Assembly: GCA_017347465.1 (NCBI GenBank)
Contig: AP021858.1
Span: forward strand, 992,001 to 1,056,000
Length of the DNA stretch: 64,000 nucleotides
Source: Candidatus Nitrosymbiomonas proteolyticus
GTDB taxonomy: Bacteria > Armatimonadota > Fimbriimonadia > Fimbriimonadales > Fimbriimonadaceae
Direction: 5' to 3'
The translations under genes and the position numbers were made by a program. Positions 43,689 through 51,227 of the stretch are shown piece by piece (the first letter of the stretch is position 1; the number at the start of each line of letters is the position of its first letter). A model generated the notes under the pieces. It saw only the letters and a program-made list of their open reading frames with translations, did not search any database and had not been told where the DNA came from.

Positions 43689-45491
43689 TCAGGAACCTCG
43701 CTCGTTCCAGAGCCGTTCGAACTCCTCGACCAAACCTTCCATCGCCGCGAAACCGCCGAGCCAGAACTCGCGGGAACTCAGATCGACGCCGACCGTCTCC
43801 ATTAACTCCTTGGGCGAGCGAGAACCTCCTAGTTCGAGCAAAGCGAGGTACTTGTCCGCGAACCCCGGCCCTTCCCGCTTGGCGAACTGGTACAGCGACA
43901 GCGTCAACAATTCGCCGAACGAGTAGGCATACACGTAGAACGGCGCAAAGAAGAAGTGGCCGACGTAGCTCCACCAGACCCTGTGCTCCTCGCCCAGCTT
44001 CAGCGAGTCGCCGAACATGGCCTGGAGTTCCTCATGCCACATCTGCCCGAACTCTTCGGGCTCGACTTCGCCGCTTTCCCGGCGCATCCCGTGGCAGCGC
44101 TGCTCGAATCGGTACATGGCAGCTTGCCGAAACACCGTTGCGAACACGCCTTCGATCTTCTGAGCATAGAGGGCGAGCCGGTCGGCGGGTTCGGACTCCT
44201 CGACAAGCCGCTCGAACACCAGCATCTCGCCAAAGATGGAGGCGAGCTCCGCCATGGGAAGCGTGCCGTGGAAGTTGAAGTACGACTGCTTCCGAGAGAG
44301 TGAGGCATGGACGCCATGGCCCAACTCGTGGGCGAGCGTCATGACGTCGTCGAGCTTGTTGAGATAGCTCATCATGACGACCGGGTGCGTGTCGGGCGTG
44401 TTGAACGAGCAAAAGGCTCCGCCGGTCTTGCCAGGGCGGGGTTCAGCGTCGATCCATCTGCCCGCGAAGAACTCTTCGGCCCGGCGGCTCAACTCTTCGC
44501 TGAACTCCGAAAACGACTCCAGCACGATCGATCTTCCCTCATCGAACGAGACGACTCGCTGCGTGTCGTGGAGAGGCGCATAACGATCGATATGGGTGAG
44601 TTCGGGCAGGCCCAGAATCTCCCGCTTGACGTTGTAGAAGCGGGACACCATTCCATAGTGATCCCTACATAGCCCCACAACGAGGTCCACGACGCCCTGA
44701 TCCAACTCGTTCGCCAGGTGGCGGGAGTGTTCGGGGTAGGGATGCTTGCGGAGCCTGTCGCCGACCGCTTTGTCCTGCAAGAGGTTGTTGTAGGTGTACA
44801 CGATCACGCGCTGCAGTTGATGGAGTCCCTGGGTGAAGCTGTGGGCCGCCGCCGCGCGCACCTCGCGGTTGGCGTCTCGCAAGAGGGTCAGAACTTCCTC
44901 TTGGGAGAGCTCCCTCTCCTCGCCCAAAATCGGGTCCCGGTAGGCGTACTTGTGATTCGCGGTGATCTCTTCGAAAAGCCGAACCCAGGCGCGCACCCCG
45001 GTATTGGCGGTCTCTTCGAGAATGATCTCCTCTGGCTCGGTGAGGCGGTGAGGCCGATACGCTTGGACCTGTTGGAGATAATGCCGATACGGCTCGAGCC
45101 CGGGCAGCCCGGCCATCGCTTCGAGTTTCTCCGAAGGAATGAGCTGCAGTTCGAGTTCGAAAAAGAGGAGCTTGACTTGAAGCTCCGTGCCCCTTTCCCT
45201 TTGGGATTGCAAGAATGCGCCGAGCTTCGGATCTGAGGCGTCGGCCGCAAAGAGCAGCTCGGCATAAACGCCCGGTTTGGTGGCGTCCTGAAGCAGGGCC
45301 TCGATCTCTCGAATCGCCTTCCCGACTACCTCAGGGTCGCCTGTCGCCAACTTCCCCCTGTACGTCGCGGAAAACTGGTCCGCCCTTCGATTCAGGTCCG
45401 CCCAGGCCTCGTCGATCCGGGGGTCGTCGATGCCGCGAAAGAACTGCGAGAGGTCCCAGCGAACTGCGGGAGGGGGGCTCGTGACACTCAT
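43689..45491 (-). CDS. pepF: Oligoendopeptidase F (M3B)
   Basis: 600 residues, the usual size. The zinc site is seen in ALAHELGHGVHASLSRK-type HELGHG with the downstream Glu in MAELASIFGEMLVFE. N-terminal helical ladder and the C-terminal region YVYAYSFGELLTLSLYQF are typical of M3B peptidases. It cleaves medium-size oligopeptides in the cytoplasm. The tricorn-type protease elsewhere in the window fits a protein-degrading lifestyle. It is divergent from tmk with its own CATAAT box. Confidence 0.95.
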   Translation of the reverse strand: MSVTSPPPAVRWDLSQFFRGIDDPRIDEAWADLNRRADQFSATYRGKLATGDPEVVGKAIREIEALLQDATKPGVYAELLFAADASDPKLGAFLQSQRERGTELQVKLLFFELELQLIPSEKLEAMAGLPGLEPYRHYLQQVQAYRPHRLTEPEEIILEETANTGVRAWVRLFEEITANHKYAYRDPILGEERELSQEEVLTLLRDANREVRAAAAHSFTQGLHQLQRVIVYTYNNLLQDKAVGDRLRKHPYPEHSRHLANELDQGVVDLVVGLCRDHYGMVSRFYNVKREILGLPELTHIDRYAPLHDTQRVVSFDEGRSIVLESFSEFSEELSRRAEEFFAGRWIDAEPRPGKTGGAFCSFNTPDTHPVVMMSYLNKLDDVMTLAHELGHGVHASLSRKQSYFNFHGTLPMAELASIFGEMLVFERLVEESEPADRLALYAQKIEGVFATVFRQAAMYRFEQRCHGMRRESGEVEPEEFGQMWHEELQAMFGDSLKLGEEHRVWWSYVGHFFFAPFYVYAYSFGELLTLSLYQFAKREGPGFADKYLALLELGGSRSPKELMETVGVDLSSREFWLGGFAAMEGLVEEFERLWNERGS

Positions 45492-45497
45492 GCCCCC

Positions 45498-45503
45498 ATT
45501 ATG
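45498..45503 (-). promoter_or_regulatory. -10 box (CATAAT) before pepF
   Basis: CATAAT (five of six) on the minus strand lies six bases before the pepF ATG at 45491; no ribosome site fits in between. It is divergent from the tmk box 17 bases away. Confidence 0.45.
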
Positions 45504-45520
45504 ATGCGGCGAACCGCGAG

Positions 45521-45526
45521 TATGAT
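45521..45526 (+). promoter_or_regulatory. -10 box (TATGAT) before tmk
   Basis: TATGAT lies six bases before ATG 45533 without a Shine-Dalgarno sequence, so tmk mRNA is predicted to be leaderless. Confidence 0.5.
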
Positions 45527-45532
45527 TGCGCC

Positions 45533-46132
45533 ATGTTCATCACGTTCGAGGGAGGGGACGGCGCGGGGAAGTCGACGGCGGTTCAGTCAGTGGCGACGGC
45601 CCTCGCTTCGAACGGCATCCGCGCCATCGTGACCCGTCAACCTGGGGACGGTCCTTTGGGGCCGAGCATCCGCCAACTTCTCCTTCACCGTGAGATGCCT
45701 GCTCTGTGCGAGTTGTTCTTGTTTCTGGCCGATCGCAACCAGCACGTCGAACGCATCGTTCGCCCTGCTTTGGAGCGCGGCGATGTCGTTCTTTGCGACC
45801 GCTATGGCGATTCGACGGTCGCCTATCAGGGGTATGCGCGGGGGCTGGACGTGGCTTTGCTGAAGGAATTGAACGGGCTTGCGACGGGAGGCCTTTGCCC
45901 GGACCTGACCCTCCTGCTGGACTTGCAGCCCGAGGTTGGCTTAGGGAGGCTGGAGTCGAAGGACCGGCTCGACAAGGAGGCGCTCGACTTCCACCGGCGA
46001 ATCCGAGAGGGCTTTTTGGCGCTCGCGGCCGAGGACCCCGGGCGCTGGCGCGTGATCGATGCGTCCCGGCCCGCCAGCGAAGTGAGCGCGGAGTGCGTCG
46101 AGGCAGTGATGTCCCGGATCGAATGCCGCTGA
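45533..46132 (+). CDS. tmk: Thymidylate kinase
   Basis: 199 residues. The P-loop is FEGGDGAGKST at residues 4-14, and the DRY-like motif is DRYGDSTVAYQGYARGLD, with an LID region near DRLDKEALDFHRRIREGF. The usual TREPGGT motif reads TRQPGDG here, two substitutions in a strongly conserved stretch. It phosphorylates dTMP to dTDP. The next gene, der, starts 33 bases after it ends. Confidence 0.94.
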   Translation: MFITFEGGDGAGKSTAVQSVATALASNGIRAIVTRQPGDGPLGPSIRQLLLHREMPALCELFLFLADRNQHVERIVRPALERGDVVLCDRYGDSTVAYQGYARGLDVALLKELNGLATGGLCPDLTLLLDLQPEVGLGRLESKDRLDKEALDFHRRIREGFLALAAEDPGRWRVIDASRPASEVSAECVEAVMSRIECR

Positions 46133-46165
46133 TTGGGTACCCTGCGATGCGCCGCAGGCCTCGTC

Positions 46166-47515
46166 ATGGTCGATTCCCTCCCTTCTGTCGTCATCGTGGG
46201 CCGACCCAATGTCGGTAAGAGCACGCTCTTCAACCGGGTCGTGGGGAAAAGGGTCGCCGTCGTCGAGGACGAGCCTGGCGTGACGCGGGATCGCCTTTAT
46301 GCGGAAGCGGAGTGGCGGGGGAAGAGGTTCCACGTCGTCGATACCGGGGGAATCCTGTTTGGCGACGATGACCCCCTGATCGAGCAGATTCGAGTTCAAG
46401 CGGAGGTCGCGCTGCAAGAAGCCGCGGTGGTTCTCTTTTTGACGGAGGCGACGACAAGTCCGACCGCTGACGATTGGGAACTCGCAAACCGACTCCGAAG
46501 TTCACGGTCTCCGGTGTTCGTGGTCGTAAACAAGGTGGACAGCCCCCAGCGTGAGGCGTTTGCGAGCGAGTATTTCGAACTGGGCATTGGGGAGGTGCGG
46601 TCGGTCAGCGCGCTGCATGGAAGCGGTGTCGCGGACTTGTTGGATGAGGTGGCGGAGCTTCTGCCGGAGGTCCCGGAGGGGATTGAGTCCTCCGAGGTGA
46701 GGATCGCGATTTTGGGTCGTCCGAACGTGGGCAAGTCGTCCTTGCTGAACGCCTTCACCGGCGAGAAAAGGGCGATCGTTTCCAACCTTCCCGGCACGAC
46801 CCGAGACGCGATCGACACAATGATTCGGTATGCCGATGAGACGATCCGCCTCGTCGATACGGCAGGGATCCGGCGTCGAGGGAAGATTCAAGGAAGCGTC
46901 GAGTATTACATGGTTCATCGGGCGGCTCGCGCCTTGGACCGGTCGGACTGCGCGATCGTGGTGGTCGATGCGGAAGAGGGCCTTACCGACGGCGATAAGC
47001 GAGTCGCAAAAATGAGCCATGACGAGGGGAAGGCGCTCGTCGTGGTCGCGAACAAATGGGACCTCATCGAGCCCGAATTGGGCCGGCCGGCGGCTCCTTC
47101 CGACGCCAAGAAACACTTCGTCAAGACCCTTCGCAACGAGATGCCCGAGATCGACTACGCCCCGGTGCTTTTTACGAGCGCCGAAGAAAGTTGGGGCCTC
47201 GAACCGATCCTCGACGCCGCGCTGGCGGCTATCGAGAACTGGAATTTCCGGATTAGCACAGGGAGGCTTAATAGGCTCATGCAGGAGGCGGTTTTCGCCA
47301 AACCTCTCACTCGGAAGGGGCGGCCTGTGAAGCTGTACTACTCGACCCAAGTCTCGACGCGGCCCCCCACTTTCGCGCTGTTCTTCAACGACGCCGATCT
47401 CGTGCATTTCTCATACCAGAACTACCTTCTGAACCAGGTTCGGAAGGAGTACCCGCTGGTGGGCACGCCGGTTCGTCTCCGTCTGAGATCGAGTCACGAC
47501 AAGAAGTCGGACTGA
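46166..47515 (+). CDS. der: GTPase Der (EngA), ribosome assembly
   Basis: 449 residues with two tandem GTPase domains and a C-terminal KH-like domain. G1 motifs are GRPNVGKST (near residue 10) and GRPNVGKSS (near 180). G3 regions are DTGG and DTAGI, and G4 motifs are NKVD and NKWD. The KH-like end begins TGRLNRLMQEAV. Der acts in 50S ribosome subunit maturation. ATG 46166 is the family-typical start; the upstream TTG (46133) adds a poorly supported extension. Stop codon lies 4 bases before the convergent mlaE stop. Confidence 0.95.
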   Translation: MVDSLPSVVIVGRPNVGKSTLFNRVVGKRVAVVEDEPGVTRDRLYAEAEWRGKRFHVVDTGGILFGDDDPLIEQIRVQAEVALQEAAVVLFLTEATTSPTADDWELANRLRSSRSPVFVVVNKVDSPQREAFASEYFELGIGEVRSVSALHGSGVADLLDEVAELLPEVPEGIESSEVRIAILGRPNVGKSSLLNAFTGEKRAIVSNLPGTTRDAIDTMIRYADETIRLVDTAGIRRRGKIQGSVEYYMVHRAARALDRSDCAIVVVDAEEGLTDGDKRVAKMSHDEGKALVVVANKWDLIEPELGRPAAPSDAKKHFVKTLRNEMPEIDYAPVLFTSAEESWGLEPILDAALAAIENWNFRISTGRLNRLMQEAVFAKPLTRKGRPVKLYYSTQVSTRPPTFALFFNDADLVHFSYQNYLLNQVRKEYPLVGTPVRLRLRSSHDKKSD

Positions 47516-47519
47516 AGGC

Positions 47520-48302
47520 TCAATAGAAGATCTCTGCGAGGAAGTAGTTCGCCACGTAGACCAGCACCATCGAAAGCACCACGGTGCGCGTCGTGGCCTT
47601 CCCGACTCCGACCGCTCCCTGCGTCGTCGCAAGCCCTTGCTGGCAAGCGACGAGGGCGATGATGAGGCCAAAGAAGGGGGTCTTGAGCAGCCCGCCTACC
47701 ACGTCCCAAGGCTCGACCCACGTTTGAAGCGAGCGCCAAAAGGAACCGCTCGGCAGACCCGCGGAAACAGCGACCATCCACCCGCCGATGATCCCCGAGT
47801 ACACGCCCACAAGGGCCAACACGGGCAACATGACGATCGATGCGAGAAGGCGGGGAATCACGAGGAAGTTCGTGGGGTGGACCGAGAGCATCCGAAGGGC
47901 GTCGATCTGTTCGGTCACCGCCATCGTGCCGATCTGCGCGGCCATCGCCGACCCGCATCGGGCTGAGACCATGATTCCGGCGAGGACCGGGGCGATCTCG
48001 CGCGTCACGGCGAGCCCGACCGCGCTGCCCACGAACTGGCCCGCGCCATACTTGAGAAGGAACTCCGAGGTGTAGAGCGCCAGCACGGCCCCGGAAAAGA
48101 ACGTCGTCAACGCCACTATGGGAACCGAGGCCACCCCGACGAACGCCATTTGAGCCAAGGTCTCGCTCCACTCGAACGGTCGACGGAACAGCCTCCGAAA
48201 GGCGTCGAGCCCGATCAGCGTCACCTCTCCGACGAAGGACAGAGCCGCTTCGGGGATGCGCCAAAGCACCTGAGCCGGACTCCATGCCTCGGGGCGTGCC
48301 AT
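47520..48302 (-). CDS. mlaE: MlaE-family ABC transporter permease
   Basis: 260 residues with five or six hydrophobic segments. It carries typical MlaE/YrbE blocks: SVPIVALTTFFSGAVLALYTS, REIAPVLAGIMVSARCGSAMAAQIGTM split by the motif region, EQIDALRMLSVHPTNFLVIPRLLA and GLLKTPFFGLIIALVACQQG. These permeases move phospholipids or, in actinobacteria and plastids, other lipids with an MlaF ATPase and MCE protein. Neither partner is adjacent here. It lies 34 bases downstream of pstA, in the same direction, and may be co-transcribed. Confidence 0.88.
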   Translation of the reverse strand: MARPEAWSPAQVLWRIPEAALSFVGEVTLIGLDAFRRLFRRPFEWSETLAQMAFVGVASVPIVALTTFFSGAVLALYTSEFLLKYGAGQFVGSAVGLAVTREIAPVLAGIMVSARCGSAMAAQIGTMAVTEQIDALRMLSVHPTNFLVIPRLLASIVMLPVLALVGVYSGIIGGWMVAVSAGLPSGSFWRSLQTWVEPWDVVGGLLKTPFFGLIIALVACQQGLATTQGAVGVGKATTRTVVLSMVLVYVANYFLAEIFY

Positions 48303-48336
48303 TTGGCAACATTACCCCTCCCCAACGAGTCGGCGA

Positions 48337-49212
48337 CTACTTGTATGCCTTGCGGTTGCGGCTTCGGAGCACGATAGCGACCGAGTTCATCACGAGGAGG
48401 AGCACCACGAGAACGATGATCGCCGATGCCGCCGCCTCGTGGAACCCCTTTTGGGGTTTCTCGCTCCAACTGAAGATTTGCATGGGAAGGACGGTGAACG
48501 AATCGAGCGGATGCTTGGGCGCGAACCGCACGTAAGCGACCGCTCCGACCATAATCAGCGGCGCGGTCTCCCCCATCGCCCGCGATAGCGAAAGGATGAT
48601 GCCGGTGAAGATTCCCGAAGCCGCGTTCGGAAGGACTTGGCGACGGATGGTCTGGAGTTGGGTGGCCCCCAGCGCGTAAGAGGCCTCGCGCAACGAACCG
48701 GGCACGGCCCGAAGCGCCTCCTGGGTCACCGTGATCAGCATCGGCAGGATCAGTAGGCTGAGGGTCAGGGCGCCCGAAAGCACGCTTCGCCCGAGATCCA
48801 TCCACCGGACGAACAGCGCCAGGCCCAGCATTCCGTAGACGATCGAGGGCACTCCGGCTAGGTTCGAGATATTGATCTGGATGAACGCCGCCACGCGGTT
48901 CTTCTGGTTGGTCATCTCTTCGAGGTAGATTCCCGCGGCGATCCCAATCGGAATCGAAATCAGCCCCGTCAGGACGATCACCCACAGCGACCCCATCAGG
49001 GGAGAGTAAATCCCGGACTTTTCAGGGAACCGAGAGGGGACGCTTTTCAGGAAGTCCCAACTGAGCCCGGGCAGGCCGTCGACCGCGATCTTCCAGAGCA
49101 ACACGACAAGGAGGACGACCGCGAAACTCGTCGCGACGAAGGTGAGGACGGTGAAGACCGAGTTGGCCGCGCTCCTCATCGTGAGTTTCTTGGCGTAGCG
49201 TCGGCGGGTCAA
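48337..49212 (-). CDS. pstA: Phosphate ABC transporter permease PstA
   Basis: 291 residues with six helices. The EAA-type loop is EALRAVPGSLREASYALGATQ, followed by LPNAASGIFTGIILSLSRAMGETAPLI, which is diagnostic of PstA. It forms the inner-membrane channel of the high-affinity phosphate importer with PstC and the ATPase PstB. Its ATG overlaps pstC by four bases. No pstB follows; the next gene is mlaE. Confidence 0.93.
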   Translation of the reverse strand: MTRRRYAKKLTMRSAANSVFTVLTFVATSFAVVLLVVLLWKIAVDGLPGLSWDFLKSVPSRFPEKSGIYSPLMGSLWVIVLTGLISIPIGIAAGIYLEEMTNQKNRVAAFIQINISNLAGVPSIVYGMLGLALFVRWMDLGRSVLSGALTLSLLILPMLITVTQEALRAVPGSLREASYALGATQLQTIRRQVLPNAASGIFTGIILSLSRAMGETAPLIMVGAVAYVRFAPKHPLDSFTVLPMQIFSWSEKPQKGFHEAAASAIIVLVVLLLVMNSVAIVLRSRNRKAYK

Positions 49213-50138
49213 TGGTACACCTGCCGAAACCGCTTGACGAGCATCGAGGCTGCCATGTTCATCGCGAGCGTCATCACGAAGAGCGTGAGGGCGACCGCAA
49301 ACAGCGTGTAGTAGGGCGTCGTGCCTGCGGGGGTGTCCCCACGGCTGATCTGGACGATGAAGGCGGTCATGGTCTGAATGCTTTCCGCTGGGTTGAGGGT
49401 CATCCGAGGGGTCGAACCTGCCGCGAGCGTAACGGCCATCGTCTCGCCGATCGCGCGCGAGAGAGCGAGAATGAACGAGGCCATCACTCCGGAGAGAGCG
49501 GCCGGGAGCACCACCTTCAGAGTCACCTCAAGCTTCGTCGAGCCCATGCCATAAGCGGCCTCGCGGAGCGACTTTGGGACCGCCCTCAGCGCCTCTTCAC
49601 AGAGCGAGCTCACCAGCGGGAGGATCATGATCCCCACGACGATTGCGCCGGAAGCGGCATTGAACACCTCGACATCGAAGAACTTCCGCAAGAGGGGCGT
49701 TACGAAAAAAACCGCGAAGTAGCCGTACACGACCGTCGGGATTCCGGCGAGCAGTTCGAGTCCAGGCTTGAGGAAGTTTCGAATCCGGGGCGACGCGTAT
49801 TCGCTCAAATACACGCCCGCCATCAGGCCCAGAGGCACGGCGATGATGCCCGCGCCGATGGTGATCAGCAAGGTGCCACTGATCAGAGGGAGAACGCCGT
49901 ACTTTTCCGGGCGAATCGTCGGCGACCACTCGGTTCCCGTGAAGTATTCGACCGGCGAAACCCGCTGGAAAAAGACCCACGTTTCCTTCGACAGCACGAA
50001 GATGATGCCGAACGTCACGACGACCGACGCCGCGGCACACAGAAAGCAAGCCAACCGAACGAAGCTCTCTTGTATCGAGCGAACGCTACGTCGCTTCTTC
50101 CACCCGGCTTGAGTTTTCGATGCGGGTACGACGCCCAT
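49209..50138 (-). CDS. pstC: Phosphate ABC transporter permease PstC
   Basis: 309 residues with six helices. It shows the EALRAVPKSLREAAYGMGSTKLE cytoplasmic loop, split in the family as EAA motif, and LPAALSGVMASFILALSRAIGETMAVTLAAG, both typical of PstC. The N-terminal 35 residues are hydrophilic and basic. It starts one base after the pstS stop codon and overlaps pstA. Confidence 0.94.
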   Translation of the reverse strand: MGVVPASKTQAGWKKRRSVRSIQESFVRLACFLCAAASVVVTFGIIFVLSKETWVFFQRVSPVEYFTGTEWSPTIRPEKYGVLPLISGTLLITIGAGIIAVPLGLMAGVYLSEYASPRIRNFLKPGLELLAGIPTVVYGYFAVFFVTPLLRKFFDVEVFNAASGAIVVGIMILPLVSSLCEEALRAVPKSLREAAYGMGSTKLEVTLKVVLPAALSGVMASFILALSRAIGETMAVTLAAGSTPRMTLNPAESIQTMTAFIVQISRGDTPAGTTPYYTLFAVALTLFVMTLAMNMAASMLVKRFRQVYH

Positions 50139-50139
50139 C

Positions 50140-51156
50140 CTACGATCCTGAGAGCACTTCCTCCATCGGCTTGCCGATCACCGAAGAGCCCCCAAACCGG
50201 GTGCCCGACTTGCCTTCTTCGATGACGGCTTTCGCGGCGGCGTAAGCGGCATCGGACAGCGGCACGTACCCCACTTCGCTCGCGAGTTGGCCCGCGTGTT
50301 CGAGATAGTAGGCCACGAACGCCTTCACTTCGCTTCTTTCGAGCGCCTTCTTATTGACGTAGATTAGAATCGGCCGCGACAGCGGGCTATAGGTTCCGTT
50401 CGCCACTGTTTCGGCAGAAGGTGACACTGGCCCCGATCCGCCGTCAATCGCAACGGCCTTCACCTTGGACTTGTTCTCTTCGTAGTAAGCGAGCCCGAAG
50501 TAGCCGAGCCCGTACTTTTCGCCCGCAACGCCCATCACCAGGATGTTGTCGTCCTCGCTTTGGGTGTAGTCGGCGCGGCTTGCGCGCTTCTCTTGGACGA
50601 TGGCTTCGGTGAAGTAGTCGAACGTGCCTGAATCCGAACCAGGCCCGAACAGCTTGATGGGCTCATTGGGCCACTCAGGCCGGATATCGCGCCAGGTCTT
50701 GACGCCGGAACTCGGCTCCCAGATTCGCTTCAGTTCCGCGACGGTGAGGCTATCGCACCAATCGTTGGCGGGGTTGACGACGACGGTTAGGCCATCGTAA
50801 GCCACGGGCAGTTCGAAGAACTCGATACCCACTTCCTCAGCCTTCTGAACCTCGGACACGTCGATCGGCCGCGAGGCGTCGGCGATCTCGATTTCTCCGT
50901 TAAGAAACTTCTTGAACCCTCCTGTCGTGCCGCTTTCGGCGACGGTCACGTTGACCCCAGGCTGGCCGTTCATGAACTCCTCCGCCACGGCCTGCGAAAT
51001 CGGAAAAACCGTGCTCGACCCGTCGATCTGAACCTTGCCTTGAAGGGAAGTGCCGCCCTCCGGCGAGGGGCCACCGCCCTGGCAACCTCCCCAAACCAAC
51101 CCCGCGGCAACGAGGGCTGGCAAAGTCACCCCCAACGCTTTCGTACGACTCCTCAT
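50140..51156 (-). CDS. pstS: Phosphate-binding lipoprotein PstS
   Basis: 338 residues. The N-terminus is a lipoprotein signal ending LVWGGC with Cys25, though Trp at -3 is atypical for a lipobox. The mature domain has phosphate-binding blocks IDGSSTVFPIS, SGTTGGFKKF, ASRPID and GSDSGTFDYFTE. It captures phosphate outside the membrane and passes it to PstC-PstA. AAGGAG precedes the ATG. A Pho-box-like repeat lies 53-71 bases upstream. Confidence 0.95.
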   Translation of the reverse strand: MRSRTKALGVTLPALVAAGLVWGGCQGGGPSPEGGTSLQGKVQIDGSSTVFPISQAVAEEFMNGQPGVNVTVAESGTTGGFKKFLNGEIEIADASRPIDVSEVQKAEEVGIEFFELPVAYDGLTVVVNPANDWCDSLTVAELKRIWEPSSGVKTWRDIRPEWPNEPIKLFGPGSDSGTFDYFTEAIVQEKRASRADYTQSEDDNILVMGVAGEKYGLGYFGLAYYEENKSKVKAVAIDGGSGPVSPSAETVANGTYSPLSRPILIYVNKKALERSEVKAFVAYYLEHAGQLASEVGYVPLSDAAYAAAKAVIEEGKSGTRFGGSSVIGKPMEEVLSGS

Positions 51157-51208
51157 TCTTGCTGTCTCCTTGGACCGTCAACGTCTCAGAATTGAGGCTA
51201 CCGGGCCT

Positions 51209-51227
51209 AGGTTATTGAAAGGTTAAG
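51209..51227 (-). promoter_or_regulatory. Pho-box-like direct repeat before pstS
   Basis: On the minus strand CTTAACCT and AATAACCT are two 8-base repeats separated by 3 bases (TTC), the geometry of cyanobacterial/Gram-positive-like PHO boxes (CTTAACCT repeats at 11-base period). It overlaps the stop codon of the upstream Fe-S protein gene. A weak -10 (TCAATT) lies about 13 bases downstream. Confidence 0.5.
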
